64,000 nt of DNA from Desmodus rotundus (GCF_022682495.2 NC_071393.1:101731010-101795009), one strand, 5' to 3'. Shown: positions 25,301 through 35,175, counted from the first letter of the stretch. The notes: generated by a model not told the origin, from the letters alone. A program made the numbers and translations.

Positions 25301-25999
25301 ACCCCATTCCCAGTCATTCAGCAGAGCTTCAGGCCAGGAGGGAGACGCTCCCAAAGAAAGACATGCGAGTCAGCCAGGTCCACCTGCATGTCTATTGCAG
25401 CTCCCGCCCGACTCTCTGGCTTCATCTCCTGCCGCTCCTCCGTTCCCCTGTCCTTCACCCCAAACCTCCAACCTGCCCGCAGCCCCACCATGTGGTAACC
25501 AACTTCCCACCTATCCATGAGCTGTGTGTGCACTCCACCTTCAGTTGCTCCTGCCGCCTCTCCTCTACAGCACCATCTACACAAGTCATTTTCTATCCCT
25601 GGGAAACTGTCCCTGATATCCAAGGGTGACTTCAACACTCTCTCTTCCCTGTTCCCGCTGTGCCTGGCACATAGTCTGTTGTGGCAGCTACCACTCATAC
25701 ATCGTGGTGGTTCACACGTCTGCATTCTGACTAGGACGTGAGCACCTAGAGGGCAAGGACCAGTGCTTTACGTCTTGGCTCCCAGCTCAGTGTGGTTACT
25801 GGCAAAACAGCTGTTTCCCCGATGTGGAGTGGGTGGGTGTGTGAATGAACGAACGCAGGCCTTGTCTGTCCTCAGAGACTGGGAGGCCCAGCACGCATGG
25901 TGTGGGACGAGGAGGGGGCATGTACGGAACCACTTTGCTCACCGGGGCCCATCGTGTGCTTCCTCTCCAGACGGGGTTGACCGGACCTCCACAATCTAA
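1023..25999 (+). CDS. SAMD4A: SAMD4A (Smaug1), C-terminal 326 residues, seven exons
   Basis: Smaug1 is a cytoplasmic RNA-binding translational repressor. In the family, the SAM domain binds stem-loops (Smaug recognition elements) and recruits deadenylation and repression factors. Joining 1023-1356, 2580-2665, 7634-7752, 11924-12125, 13458-13584, 20560-20643 and 25971-25999 gives 981 nt, that is 326 codons plus TAA, with no stop or frameshift. I recognise the product from [19 protein letters not shown] at the start, [11 protein letters not shown] in the middle and the end [12 protein letters not shown]. Mammalian SAMD4A has about 718 residues, so this is its second half. The SAM domain itself lies upstream, outside the window; the PHAT-like helical region and C-terminal tail are inside. 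All introns are GT-AG. The match is essentially full length and very highly conserved, so it is a living gene, not a retrocopy. The paralogue SAMD4B is less likely from the exact tail sequence. Confidence 0.97.
1357..2579 (+). other. SAMD4A intron between exons a and b
   Basis: A 1.2-kb intron. It holds a short MIR-like remnant near 1475-1530 and a hAT-type MITE (1618-1881). The remainder has no feature I recognise. Confidence 0.9.
1618..1881. mobile_element. Non-autonomous hAT-type DNA transposon
   Basis: The element starts CAGCAATTTTCAA and ends TTGAAAATCGCTG, inverted ends with one mismatch. It is flanked by imperfect 8-bp direct repeats, ggctacag and ggccaaag (6 of 8 match), the target duplication length of hAT elements. 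It is 264 bp with an AT-rich interior and no transposase. Confidence 0.75.
2580..2665 (+). CDS. SAMD4A: SAMD4A coding exon b (PHAT-like region)
   Basis: An 86-nt exon after a T-rich tract ending tttacacag. It completes the split Val codon and reads [19 protein letters not shown], then LIDKCLIHE. It ends in phase 0 before GAG|gtgagt, a strong donor. The residues are amphipathic and belong to the PHAT (pseudo-HEAT analogous topology) helical unit that follows the SAM domain in Smaug proteins. Confidence 0.96.
3826..4150 (-). repeat. L2 LINE 3' fragment
   Basis: Begins cattcattccatagatattt, attaagcattgagcaccctgg and continues with cagcttacattgtgaca; this is the L2 3'-end order seen in reverse. 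Confidence 0.65.
5745..5900 (+). repeat. MIR SINE
   Basis: Contains cagccaggcatgtgctacg, a gtgcttttcaggtgttatct stretch and catttaaacctgacc, the central to 3' part of MIR. Confidence 0.7.
7634..7752 (+). CDS. SAMD4A: SAMD4A coding exon c (end of PHAT-like region)
   Basis: A 119-nt exon after tttgtttttgcag. It reads [19 protein letters not shown], then [20 protein letters not shown]. It is rich in Lys/Arg and forms the last helices of the PHAT-like region plus a basic stretch. It leaves two bases (AA) of a split Asn codon before gtatgt. The exon is isolated by a 5-kb intron upstream and a 4.2-kb intron downstream. Confidence 0.96.
8670..8795 (+). repeat. MIR SINE
   Basis: tttatgtgccaagtggtatc, ccttgcaacaaccatatgag and gattttacggagg follow MIR order. 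Confidence 0.7.
11270..11400 (-). repeat. L2 LINE fragment
   Basis: cattcattctttcattcatt, then ctgcgtttactgtgctagg and ctccaggaactgactccctt resemble the L2 3' end. Confidence 0.6.
11560..11750 (+). repeat. MIR SINE
   Basis: ctggctgtgtgaccttcgca, cttctccagctgcaaataaa and tcacggggttgctggaggg follow the MIR consensus order. Confidence 0.75.
11924..12125 (+). CDS. SAMD4A: SAMD4A coding exon d (Gly/Arg/Ser-rich tail)
   Basis: A 202-nt exon after ttcactcccacag. Its first T completes the Asn codon. It encodes [20 protein letters not shown], then an Arg/Pro/Ser-rich stretch through [15 protein letters not shown] to [10 protein letters not shown]. This part is low in complexity and probably disordered but strongly conserved in Smaug proteins. 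It ends in phase 0 at CAG|gttggt, a rather weak donor. Confidence 0.96.
12126..13457 (+). other. SAMD4A intron between exons d and e
   Basis: A 1.3-kb intron with no recognised repeat apart from short purine runs near 13205-13220. Nothing else is visible. Confidence 0.9.
13458..13584 (+). CDS. SAMD4A: SAMD4A coding exon e (tail with 14-3-3-like motif)
   Basis: A 127-nt exon after cttctcaccag. It reads [20 protein letters not shown], then [14 protein letters not shown] and MLMFQQP. The RTRSLP segment (13524-13541) has Arg at -3 and Pro at +2 of a Ser, the pattern of a 14-3-3 binding phosphosite. The exon leaves one base (G) of a split Glu codon before the donor gtgggg. Confidence 0.96.
13585..20559 (+). 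other. SAMD4A intron between exons e and f
   Basis: The largest intron in the window (7.0 kb). An L2 block lies at 19820-20330; a C/T-rich stretch at 17540-17830 may be a further old L2 piece. Many frames of 60-190 codons occur on both strands, but none shows a family signature or good codon structure. Confidence 0.9.
19820..20330 (-). repeat. L2 LINE 3' fragment
   Basis: gcagcaaataaatacatatg, then gtgacagctatgaagtaaa, cgtgcaaaggccctggggca and accatgtagggcctaccagg follow L2 3' order. Confidence 0.75.
20560..20643 (+). CDS. SAMD4A: SAMD4A coding exon f (C-terminal helix), symmetric 84 nt
   Basis: An 84-nt exon after ttgtgccctgcag. It completes Glu and reads [20 protein letters not shown], then MTEHALG, which looks like an acidic segment followed by an amphipathic helix. 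It starts and ends in the same phase (both introns phase 1), so skipping it would remove 28 residues without a frameshift. The donor GAG|gtgagt is strong. The 7-kb and 5.3-kb introns on either side hold mostly old repeats. Confidence 0.96.
22005..22448 (+). repeat. L1M LINE 3' end
   Basis: Contains gcctt-aaaaaggagtgacat, a gatcctggcaagcgccacgc stretch, catatgactccatttgtgaa, ggtcatcagaggctggaggg and cactgaaccggacactttaa, the ordered landmarks of an L1M 3' UTR. Confidence 0.85.
24275..24510 (+). repeat. L1M LINE 3' end
   Basis: Contains gaatacaaataacactgggg, then a cgccatacgggaaacccgg stretch and cttacaactgcatgggaacc, the L1M 3' order also seen near 63 kb. Confidence 0.7.
24830..25170 (+). repeat. 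L2 LINE fragment
   Basis: gtctcttaactgatcctctt, agatctggtaactccactac and ctggtgtccaagctcctgtt follow L2 order. Confidence 0.65.
25580..25870 (+). repeat. L2 LINE 3' end
   Basis: ctgtgcctggcacatagtct, cctagagggcaaggaccagt and gtgtgtgaatgaacgaacgc match the L2 terminus. It lies about 100 bp upstream of the last SAMD4A exon. Confidence 0.6.
25971..25999 (+). CDS. SAMD4A: SAMD4A last coding exon, end of protein
   Basis: The acceptor is gcttcctctccag. Only 29 nt are coding: they complete Asp, then read GVDRTSTI and stop at TAA 25997-25999. The same exon continues into the long 3' UTR. The C-terminal peptide is the known end of SAMD4A. Confidence 0.96.
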
Positions 26000-28911
26000 A
26001 GCCGAGGATGAGAGTGACCGCGCTGGCCGTGAAATCGACTGCTGCGGGTCCAGTGTCAGCCATCTTCAGGTTGCACAGAATCCTCCAAGATACTTTGCAG
26101 CCTTTTTTCCCCTGGTCCCTCGCCCATTTTGATTTTGTGAGAGCGTAGGTCATCCTTGTAAACATATCAGTAGACCTGGGATTGGTTATTCTGTCATTTG
26201 TTTCTGTCATGGGATGGCTTGGTGTGTGGGGTGGGAGGGGTCTCTAGGAAAAGATGGGACTGGGGTGGGGCGGGGGGGTGGAGGCAGTGCAAATGGCTTC
26301 GGGATGGAAAGGGAGAAAAAAAGAGCCACCATGAAAGAGATAAGAGACACAGGAGGGAGGCAGAGGTCCCACCCGGAGAGCCTCTCGCAGCACCTGCCGT
26401 CATAGTCTGGACCTTGGAGGAAGACATGGATACGTGTGACCAAAGCAAGATGGTGGCTCGAGCTTCGTGCCCCCCCCCACTGGGTTCCCCTGAGGCCCCT
26501 GCTTAGAATCGAGCCACAGGACAGGGCTACGTGGCAATGGGGGCAAGAAGGGAGAGAGCCCCTCCAACAAAATTTCAGATAAACTTGGATTTGTGTATTG
26601 TTTACATAACTGTTTTAAAGGGTACATAATGTGTAAAGAGTTTGGATAGAACCTCTCTTCATACTATGGTTTTTGTAAAGGGTTTGTTGATAGGGTTCAT
26701 TTTCCCTCTATTTTTATACTAGCAGCAGGGTTGTCTTTTACAACGGCTGCCCAGCCCTGCTCCTCAGGAAGACGGCTGCAGGCGGGTCAGCCGGAGTGGT
26801 CCCGCTCTCACCGGCGGGTGGGGCAGTGTGTAGGTGGGTCTGAAGGTCAAGGATGTGGCTGGAAGGGGCGGAGCGCTCGGACGGGCGCCGGGAGGACGGC
26901 ACCACGTGATCCGGCCGGGTTTGCAGGTCACCCGGAGGTTCTGAAAGAATTCTGCAGCCCCTTTCTGCGCCGGGTTTGCTTCTCACCCAGAGACCTCTCC
27001 CCACCCTGCCCTGGGGTTTCATCCCCGCCATTTACACACACACACAGGTGATTCGAGTTCCACTGGAGGAGGAAAGGCAAGGATGGACTTTTTTTTCCTT
27101 GCGAGAGGCCTTAATACCCAGATAATGAGCTCGAAAGGCCGCTGATGTGTGTTCCTCCCAGGACCCTGAGCCCGAGGGCTCTGTCCTCTTCGCTGGTTCT
27201 CCACTGAGGAGGAGGAGGAGAGCAGGGCCCAGCCGCAGTGTAGAAATGGTCAGTCTGCAAGTAGCAGAGGGCGCTGAGGTGAAGTGTCCGGCCCCGGCCG
27301 GCCCCACCGTCCCAGGTGGGCAGTGAAAGGTGTGGGAAAGGTCACCTGCACAGTGGACACGACGCTTCTGTTCACAGGGCGTCCATCGGGGTTTGCCGTG
27401 TAGTCGGCTGACCTAGCCCTCCACACGGAAGGGAGATAAAGCCAGTCTTCGCACGGTGAGAGGGACTAACACACTTGCTACCACAAAGGAGTAGCTCTGT
27501 GTCTTCAGGGCCGAAGGACTCCATTGTGGAGATGGACAGGAGGGCGGGTGCTGGAGGGAACCAAAGGGGGCTGTGCTGTGCACTAGGAAGTTGGGTTGTG
27601 TGGAAGCTGACGCCGGTGCTCCCCCGGAGGTGAGATCAGGGAGACGGTATGAGGCCTGTTTATTAAATGGGTGAATCTGGTGCCTTTTTTTTTTTAAGAG
27701 AAGTCAGGGTCAAAAAAGAACAGATCACACCATGAAAATCACTGCACTTGCTTATGGTTATTTCTTTTAAAGACAGTTAATGAAGTAAATATAGATTTAA
27801 AAGGCCTTAATGAAATCCAAACAACTTCCTTTAACCTTCAAGATTAAAAATGTGTACCCAACATGGCCTTGAATGGCCTTGGATGTTGTAATAAGGCTTT
27901 TAAAATCCCTTTAAGGTCTGGAAGGGTGAGGGCATGTTAACCGTAGAGAGCCTTCAGCTAGCAAAAGAAGGCTCAAACCTACAAAATTGTACATTACATT
28001 AAAAAAAAAGGTCTCCTCGGGTGGCTACACTCTAAAGATGCAAATCCACGTGCAGAAAGAGGCAGCATTTCTTTAGTTGATTTTTTTTTTAACCAAGTGC
28101 CATTAACATTCATCCTCCACGTCCCTTTTCTAAGTAAGCTTAGTGTTACCGGGGGGAATGTGTTGGGATGGACGACCACACATAAGGCAGGAACAAATAG
28201 GCCAAAAATGTTGAAGGCCAAAGGTAAGACCAGAGGGTCCGAGAAAGTGGTTTTCAGATGCTAAGAAAGATAAAGAGGAGAAAGACAATGGTACACACCG
28301 CGTGGGGGAATGCGGAAGCATTCGATCTGCTGCAAAACCCAAATATCCATAGACAGCAGTTGTTCAGAAGGCTGACTGTGCACACAATCGCATTAGCATG
28401 AACCCTTTAAAAGAAAGACCTTAAAATATTTGCAAATCTGAATTTCTATTTATTCCTTCACTGAATATAGAAACAATGGTTATCCGATTATTAGAGATAT
28501 TATTTTGGATATGTTACTTATTAACTTGCTATGGCTGGTAACCATGATAAAGTCTGTTATTAATAACAACATAATTCATTTTTTAAGAAAAGAAAAGCTT
28601 ATTTTTCATTGACCGTGTATAGATTTATCTACTTAGTTGTGTTTTGCTCTTAGTGGTTTCATTTTTTTTTTAAGTTGGGTGTTTTGATCAATTTTAGGAG
28701 CTTGTCCCCACCTTCTTTTGAGTCCTGTGTTGACTGCAGGTATACAGCTCAATTTAAAAATCCTAAAGCAAAATAACTTTATTTATAAAAGAATCAAACA
28801 GTTGCATGCATGAGGCTGTGAGGTTGGATATTTAGTAATAACGCAGCAGTGCCTTTTTTTGTATTTACCCATGGGCCCCCCCAATGCAACTGTTTTATAT
28901 TAATTGTAAAC

Positions 28912-28917
28912 ATTAAA
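28912..28917 (+). promoter_or_regulatory. Possible proximal poly(A) signal (ATTAAA)
   Basis: ATTAAA is preceded by TGTA (28906 region, the CFIm-type motif) and followed within 30 nt by a T/C-rich stretch. Use of this site would give a 3' UTR of about 2.9 kb. ATTAAA is the commonest variant signal; whether it is used here cannot be seen from sequence. Confidence 0.4.
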
Positions 28918-30295
28918 AATATCAGAGTAAACTCTCTTTCACTCTACGTCTCTCTCCTTGTTCTAATTTAAGCAGTGTGTACTTGGCATCTCCACGCTGT
29001 CCCAGGGACAGCGACGTTCTATGATACTGTTATCATGTATGATGTTTTATTGGTGCTTTTTATTCATAGTGGTTTCTTACCAGAAACAATAGGAAGATAC
29101 ACATGAACCGTGTACAAGAAATGAAACATTGCTGCTGATATTTTTTTTCCACATGCTTTTTGACTTTCACTTTTAAACTGAGGACCAGCAAGCAAAACAG
29201 ACATTGCTGGGTCGGCCTGGGGAAGGCGGCTGTTTGCACCGAGCTCTCAGCTCTCGGGCACTGATGGGCCCGTTTTGGTGCTGAGGGTTGGCGCCAGCTG
29301 GGCCCCCACCTCCCATTCATTTGAAGAGACACTGAGGGAAACGAGGTTTTCTTTTGAGGTGTCATTGGTTGCCTTTTATGGAATGGGAGCCTTCTCTGGG
29401 TCGTTTGTTCTTCTGCACCTCTTATAGCTACTGCCGGGGCAAGTTTTGTAAGTGCGCACTCCCAGCTAGGAGTAGGATCTCACCCAGAGCCTGGGCTGAG
29501 CTGGGCTGAATGCAGAGGCATGCAACCAGAAGGTCAGTGAGGGGAGGAAAAGCAGGCCCAGGTTTTGCTGGCCCTTCTGGGGAGGTCCACGGCAGGCCGC
29601 TCTGGCATGGGTGCTGACAGCAGCCTGGCGAGGCGCTCGGGTGTGCCTGTTACAAGGAGGGCCTGCAGAAGGGTAATTTGCACATGGGGCTGTGATAACA
29701 CTAATGTTGATTTTTTTTTTTACAAGTCATCTGAGATGTTTGCAAAGTGAGTTTTATTTTTTTGTAATTCCTTTATCTTTACTTAAAGGTGAATGTTTAT
29801 TCCTCTGGGAGGAATAGGAAGAAAACAGGAATGTTAATAGTGTCAAACAGAAGACTTCCTCCCTTATTAATATATAACCCTCATGTATTTATGCCTAATG
29901 TAAGCTGACTTTTGAAAAGCTTTCTTCTGTTGCATGCCCCGCGCAGGCATCCCTATTGTACATGCATGCCTTTCGTCCTGTTTACCTGTATAAAGTTAGT
30001 GAACAAAGAACTATTTTTGCCTAGTTCATGTTGCCAAGCAATGCATATTTTTTAAATTTGTCATATATGGAAATAGCATGTTTGTTACATGTAAAAGCTT
30101 TACTGATATACAGATATACTAATGTTTGAAGATGCTGTTCTTTGCAAGTGTACAGTTTTCAAATGTTGTTACCAGTGAAACACCCTTGTGGTTTAAACTT
30201 GCTACAATGTATTTATTACTCATTTCCTCCCATGTAACTAAGAATCATGGCTATATTTCATATCAACGTTATATTGAAAGTGAAGGGAAATGATT

Positions 30296-30301
30296 AATAC
30301 A
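30296..30301 (+). promoter_or_regulatory. Probable distal poly(A) signal of SAMD4A (AATACA)
   Basis: AATACA is a known variant hexamer. It is followed about 17 nt later by ggtgtgtgtgtgtc and a T-run, a good GU/U-rich downstream element, and preceded by TGTA motifs at about 30208 and 30234. No AATAAA lies nearby; the next one is at 30956, after a MIR copy. Confidence 0.5.
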
Positions 30302-30774
30302 AGGTTTTGTAACACTGGTGTGTGTGTGTCTTTTTTTTTCTTTTTGTCAATGTGATCAATTAGAAAACAAGAACTGAACCTTAGAAATAAGCCAGCAAGG
30401 AGGAACGAGCATGACATCTCCGTAAGTTTTTCCCACCTGACCATTCTACACAAAATATGTCTTCAACTATGAGCTGCCTTTTTCCTTTTTTTAACAAAAA
30501 GGTAGGGAGAGAGGTATAAAAATGTATACAGTTTGATCTGTGCCCAGAGTAGGCACGTGCGTGAATGTAAACTCTAACTCTGCATATGACACTGTTTATA
30601 ACTGGCTCTTCACCCGCATGCCTTGGATACCTTTTTCACCCTTAACTGTGGCATAAAGACACAGCAACGTCCTCGCAGCCTTGGGGTTTGAACTACACGT
30701 AGTGTGAATCTCATTTTAAAACTTCTGATCCCAGTATGATGTATACAACGCGTATTAACATAAATTCTGAGTAA

Positions 30775-30890
30775 TGTCGGTGCAGTGTATGGCTAGAGAG
30801 GCTAACCTGGGTCTGAACTTTGGCTTCAGCATTCTCTGGCTGTGTGATGTTGGACAAGGTACTCAACCTCTGTTGAGTCCTGAGTTCGGT
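30775..30890 (+). repeat. MIR SINE
   Basis: ggctagagaggctaacctgg, tctctggctgtgtgatgttg and ctcaacctctgttgagtcc match the MIR 5' half. It lies past the proposed SAMD4A end, consistent with the UTR ending before it. Confidence 0.7.
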
Positions 30891-31639
30891 TTGGTTTTTG
30901 GCCTATTTTTACTCAAGATTTATGTAATTAAGCCTCTGATCAAAAAAAAAGGCAAAATAAAAAACAGGCTATGGAAGTTATTGCCACCAAAACCCAGTAA
31001 CCCAAGAATTCCCTGAGCCGACCTCAGCTCCACATGGTGACTCGTGGCCACTCCCTTCTTCCCAGGCTCAAGCTGCGGAAGAGACACGGAAAATTCGGAG
31101 TCGTCCCTAGAAACACAAAGAAATGCCTTGTAGGCTGAGATGTTAGATAAAATTCTTCATAAAAAATTCCTATAACCCAAGGGAGCTTTATCTCAGTGCA
31201 TGACGCAGAGTCTTCTAAAGGGAAGGGGGGACGGTGTACAAGGGAAATGTGTGGAGTGAGGGTACACGGGAGCGCTGTGATAGTAGAGGAGGGGGAGCAG
31301 AACGGGCTCGCACACCGGCTGGAGCCGGGCTGGGCAGAGACCTGTCAGCAACGCTGTACCTCTTTGCCAGTGGGCTTTGTAACAGAATGTTCATCCTGGG
31401 CAAGAGGCTTGAGTCATAAAGCAAAGATTTTAAAACTCGCCCTAACAGTCCCCTGCTCCCCAAAAGAGACTGAATTCCATTCATGGAAGAGGGATGATTA
31501 ACACCTGTCCAGCACGTGGGCTGGGAAGAGGCCGCAGTAGGGCTGAGCCAGGCGCCCCGAAGGGACACAGGAGGTTCCCTCTACTCACGCTCTCGCCCCA
31601 GTGAGGAAAAAGAGACTCCACACTCGTGAAAGCGCCTTG

Positions 31640-32640
31640 GCTGGGTCCCTTCCACAACCACTACGTCTCCTCGTAGCCCCGACTCCCAGTTGGCCCAAGA
31701 CCTAGTGTCCCCAGAGTTTGGCGGGGCGGTCGGGGGGCTGGCCCACACTCTGTCCGCGACCCTCTGCCGCCGGGCAACGCCAGCGCTGATCTCCCTCCGC
31801 TGGCGCCACGAGCACCCCATTCGCTCTCTCCCGGCCACCCATCGCAGGCCTCCAACGCCGCCCTTTCTCTGGGCACGCCGGGCCTGGACCCTCAGCAGCA
31901 GCTCCCGCTGCCCCGGCCCCCAGGGCTTCTCCAGCCACCTGAGTCCCGCCTGCGGCCGGGCTGTTCGTCGGCAACCCGCAGCGCCCACGTCCTTTATCGA
32001 GGAAAATTAGAAGCCCCCCAGATTCGACAGACAAAATCCTCCTGTCCAATCGCTCTGCGGCTCCAGCTCCCTAACCCGGGTGCAGGTTGCCCTCCGGCGG
32101 GAGGAGGAGAGCGCAGAGGCCGACGTCCGCCCCCCGCCCCAGGCCCACGGCGCCCGCAGCGCCCCGCAGAGCGGCCGCTGCCCCGGGGGCGCCCGAAGGT
32201 GGCGCGGCGGCCGGCGCTTTCTCCCGCGCCACGTCCGAGACCCGAAGGGGAAGAGTCGAGGAAGGGGCCCAGCGGAAGGGAGGGAAGAGGCGGGTCCAGA
32301 AGGCACTGGGACTGGCAGAGCCCACCCTGGCGTCTGCAGGCGCTGCAGCGGCCGAGCGGATCCGCAGCAGCCCGGGCCCGTCGCGCGGCCCCGAGCGCGG
32401 AGCGCGCCCCGTGAGTGTGCGCGCGTGTGCACGTTTGCGACCCGAGTCTGTGAAGCCGGGAAAGCGGGTGGCCGGGAAGCTGGCACACCTGGGGCCCGCC
32501 ACCTCGGTCACTGCTGCGGAACTAACCGCGGGAGCGCTGACTCTCCGGTGTCCTCCCGGGGGGGCGTCGCCCCGGCTGGCGGCTCCCGCGGACGGCCTTG
32601 CCCCCGGGACTCTGCGGCACAGACACTGAGTTCTCTGTGA
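31640..32640. promoter_or_regulatory. Orphan CpG island, possible promoter
   Basis: About 1 kb of very GC-rich, CpG-dense sequence, densest at 32080-32600, lies about 1.3 kb after the proposed SAMD4A poly(A) site. No coding match is visible. A donor-like ccccGTGAGT occurs on + at 32411. On the minus strand, gcGTGAGTag begins at 31588, reading leftwards. CpG islands normally mark promoters, so this may start a non-coding or divergent transcript. Long open frames here (up to 186 codons) reflect GC content and do not look like proteins. Confidence 0.7.
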
Positions 32641-34190
32641 TGTCAGCCTGGGAATTCAATGTCTGAGCATTTCCTCCATGGAATGTTTTTTTCACTCTTA
32701 AGTGGTTTCTACTTCAATTTTGAAAACCAACGGAGAAACATTTTGGCAACCTTATAAAGCTCAGACTTTATAAAAAGGCAGCTTTGTGTTTATGCTTGAC
32801 TCAGAGTGCATGTTTTTAAATAGTGTGTTCCACAGTTTTTTGAGGTTTATTATTTTTTTAAGTCCAATCCAGGAGAAACAAAATCAGAGCTTTGGTGAGC
32901 GAAATGGCCCCACCAGACCCGCTGGAACTCGAGGCGGCCGAGAAGTTCCGGTTAAACCCGGCTGTGGGGACCACAAGCAGGACAGGGTGTCCCTGTTTGC
33001 ACCAATGTCCTCGGGAGAGACTTCCCGTTTTCCGTGCCATAAAATTCTAACAGGCTGCAAATGAAGCCAGATGAGCCTACAGACCCCCCAAATCAAGGCT
33101 GTCCAACTGGACCTCACCACTTTGCGTTCGCTTGTGCCTCTCCCAGACCTGATGTTTGCTGGGAAAAGGCTCGAGGTGGATTTCCCATACCAGTGTACCT
33201 GACTGAGTCCCTTTTGGCATTGACTGATGTCCCTGTTACTCATCTGAGATGGAATCTGTACAAAGACAGCAAATTGTGGATGAGAAAAATAAAATGCATG
33301 CTTGACACATCATTTCCTGCTTCCATTGCCAAGTTAGAGAGTACACACCCTACCCGCTTTCTTCCATTCCTGTGCCTGGGGTCCAGACTTCTCCCTCTCC
33401 TAACCTACTCTACTTTGCTCTCCTAAGACAGATGCCAAGCTCTCATTCGCTCGCAGTTCACTGTGTTTATCCAGGTGTGCTTCTAAAGTGTTCACATCCA
33501 ACCACCTCCCTGGAAAAGCCTCAGGCCGCTGTCTTCCTCATACGACCAGAGTCCCCGAGGATCAGGTGCCGATCCACTCCACGTCTGAGACAGAGGACGT
33601 CTTGTGCCAACCACATTCCTTCTGGAAACAGTTGGTGAAGTCCGGTTATAGGAGGTCTCTTTCCATATGTCCACCTGAGAGAACTGAGATACCCCAGGAC
33701 ATACACTGGTGGGGCCCCTTCTGTCTCTGAGCCTGAACAACAGGAGCCCAGGGGTCAGAGTGTCCATGGAGGGCAGGAGAGAGAAGAGGGACCGCTGCAC
33801 TCCTCCCCCAGCAGAACCCAGGTGCCCAGGTCCCTCTGAAGATTGGGAGCAGCACCGAGGACAAGCAGGAGCTCTTGGAGAGGGTCTCTGGGCCGTTGCA
33901 GATTTGGGGCCTGAGAAAGCATGTGAGTTTGAGGAGGTGGAGTAAGTAATTGTAAATCTGGAATGGAGAATGCAAAGAACGGGAGTAGTGGAGGTCAGGG
34001 GTAGGGATGGGTAGAGGCAGCCACAGGGTCATAAAGGACTCTACCTGAAGGGCTATAGCTGCCCGGGCCCGCCACCAATATGATCAGATGCGAGGGTTTT
34101 TGTTCTGTGAAACAGAAGGGCACAGGGTGAAACGTCTACCCTGTCCCTTGACCCAGCCACCCAGTGCCCCTCTAGAAGCTTTCAGGGTTA

Positions 34191-34560
34191 GTTTCCGGTG
34201 TTCCCATCAAGACATATTTTATGCATTTGCAAACACTGATGTGTTTTTACCCACAAAAGACCATAGTATGCATATTGTCCTTCATTGTGTGGTGTTTTTC
34301 TTTTTTCACTTAAATCACCTTTGGAAACCATTTCCTGTTGTTGCCCCGTACTTTTGGATGGCTACGCGGTGCTCCACTCTGTGGACTAACAGAACTTCTT
34401 AAGCAGCCCTTTGCTGATACCCGCCCCCTCCCCCAAGCTGCCTGCACTCCCTCTACTGCAGACAAGGCCATGATGAAATCAGGTGCCCATGGGTCACTTC
34501 ACACGTGGGCAAGGGTGCCCACAGCAGGACAGCGGGATTGCTGGATTAAAGGTAGTATAC
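34191..34560 (-). repeat. L1M LINE fragment, antisense
   Basis: cctttggaaaccatttcctg, a ctaacagaacttcttaagca stretch and gcgggattgctggattaaag resemble the reverse strand of old L1. Confidence 0.5.
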
Positions 34561-34564
34561 AATC

Positions 34565-35175
34565 AGTGTTCTCCAGAGAAACACCACTAAATGTCCACAT
34601 GCAGGAGGAGGCAAGAGTACGTTCACAGTTCTTTGCACGAGAAAGACATGCAGGTAATGATTATTATAATAGCGTCATCAACTCAAAAGAATGTCACAAC
34701 AGCTCAGGGCACTTGGGTAGGATCTCATAAGTGCTTACATTGCTGACCTTCGTTATTTTTATATCCTTGTGGTCTAGTTTCACATACTCATGACTGTAAA
34801 CCTACGTTTGCCCACTCCTGTTCATGAGCGAGAGAGATATTTTAAGAGATTCTTCTATTGTGGGGGCTGGCTAGTCTGAAATCCGTAGGACCGGCCAGCA
34901 GACTGGAAGCTCAGGCAGAAGTTGATGCTTAAGTCTTGAGGCAGAATTTCTCCTTTCTGCCCAGAAACCTGGATTTTTTCTTCTTATGCCCTTCAACTGA
35001 TTGGGCATGGCCCACCTACATCACCAAGGGTGCTCTCTACTCCTTGTCCCTGGACTGTAAATGTTAACCACGTGCACCAAATACCTTCACAGCAACACCT
35101 AGGTTAGTGTTTGGCTAAAAAACTGGGCACTTAGCCTTGGCGAGTCGACAAAGGAAACTAACCGTCACAGGTATT
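34565..35175. repeat. Interspersed repeat of uncertain family
   Basis: Starts cagtgttctccagagaaac and ends gtcgacaaaggaaactaacc. Between are tgtgggggctggctagtctg, cttcaactgattgggcatgg and ataccttcacagcaacacct. This is a well-known dispersed mammalian pattern, but I cannot name the family reliably. It appears inserted in the L1M that continues on both sides. Confidence 0.55.

Larger units (their letters stand above)
20644..25970 (+). other. SAMD4A intron before the last exon
   Basis: A 5.3-kb intron holding two L1M 3' ends (22005-22448, 24275-24510) and two L2 pieces (24830-25170, 25580-25870). An AT-rich unique block at 22585-22870, with CTTATC/GATAAT motifs, may be a regulatory element. Confidence 0.9.
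26000..30315 (+). other. SAMD4A: SAMD4A 3' UTR
   Basis: From the stop codon the sequence runs about 4.3 kb with no recognisable interspersed repeat. Its first 1.6 kb is mixed in base composition; 27.66-30.3 kb is AT-rich with many T-runs, as expected of a conserved regulatory 3' UTR. The absence of MIR, L2 and L1 copies contrasts with the introns and intergenic DNA. The end is placed after the AATACA signal at 30296 and before the GU-rich tract at 30318-30330. Two CAATGCA heptamers (28882-28888, 30039-30045) match the miR-33 seed complement. The exact cleavage site needs RNA data. Confidence 0.75.
30316..34190. other. Intergenic sequence after SAMD4A
   Basis: Apart from a MIR copy and the CpG island, I see no gene, RNA or clear repeat. 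The 32.65-34.19 kb part is unique-looking sequence without recognisable signals. Confidence 0.6.

Noticed and set aside
32080..32640. 186- and 180-codon + frames and 164-codon - frame in the CpG island
   Set aside because: GC-rich sequence lacks stop codons by chance. The frames overlap on both strands and are Arg/Ala/Pro/Gly-rich with no domain.
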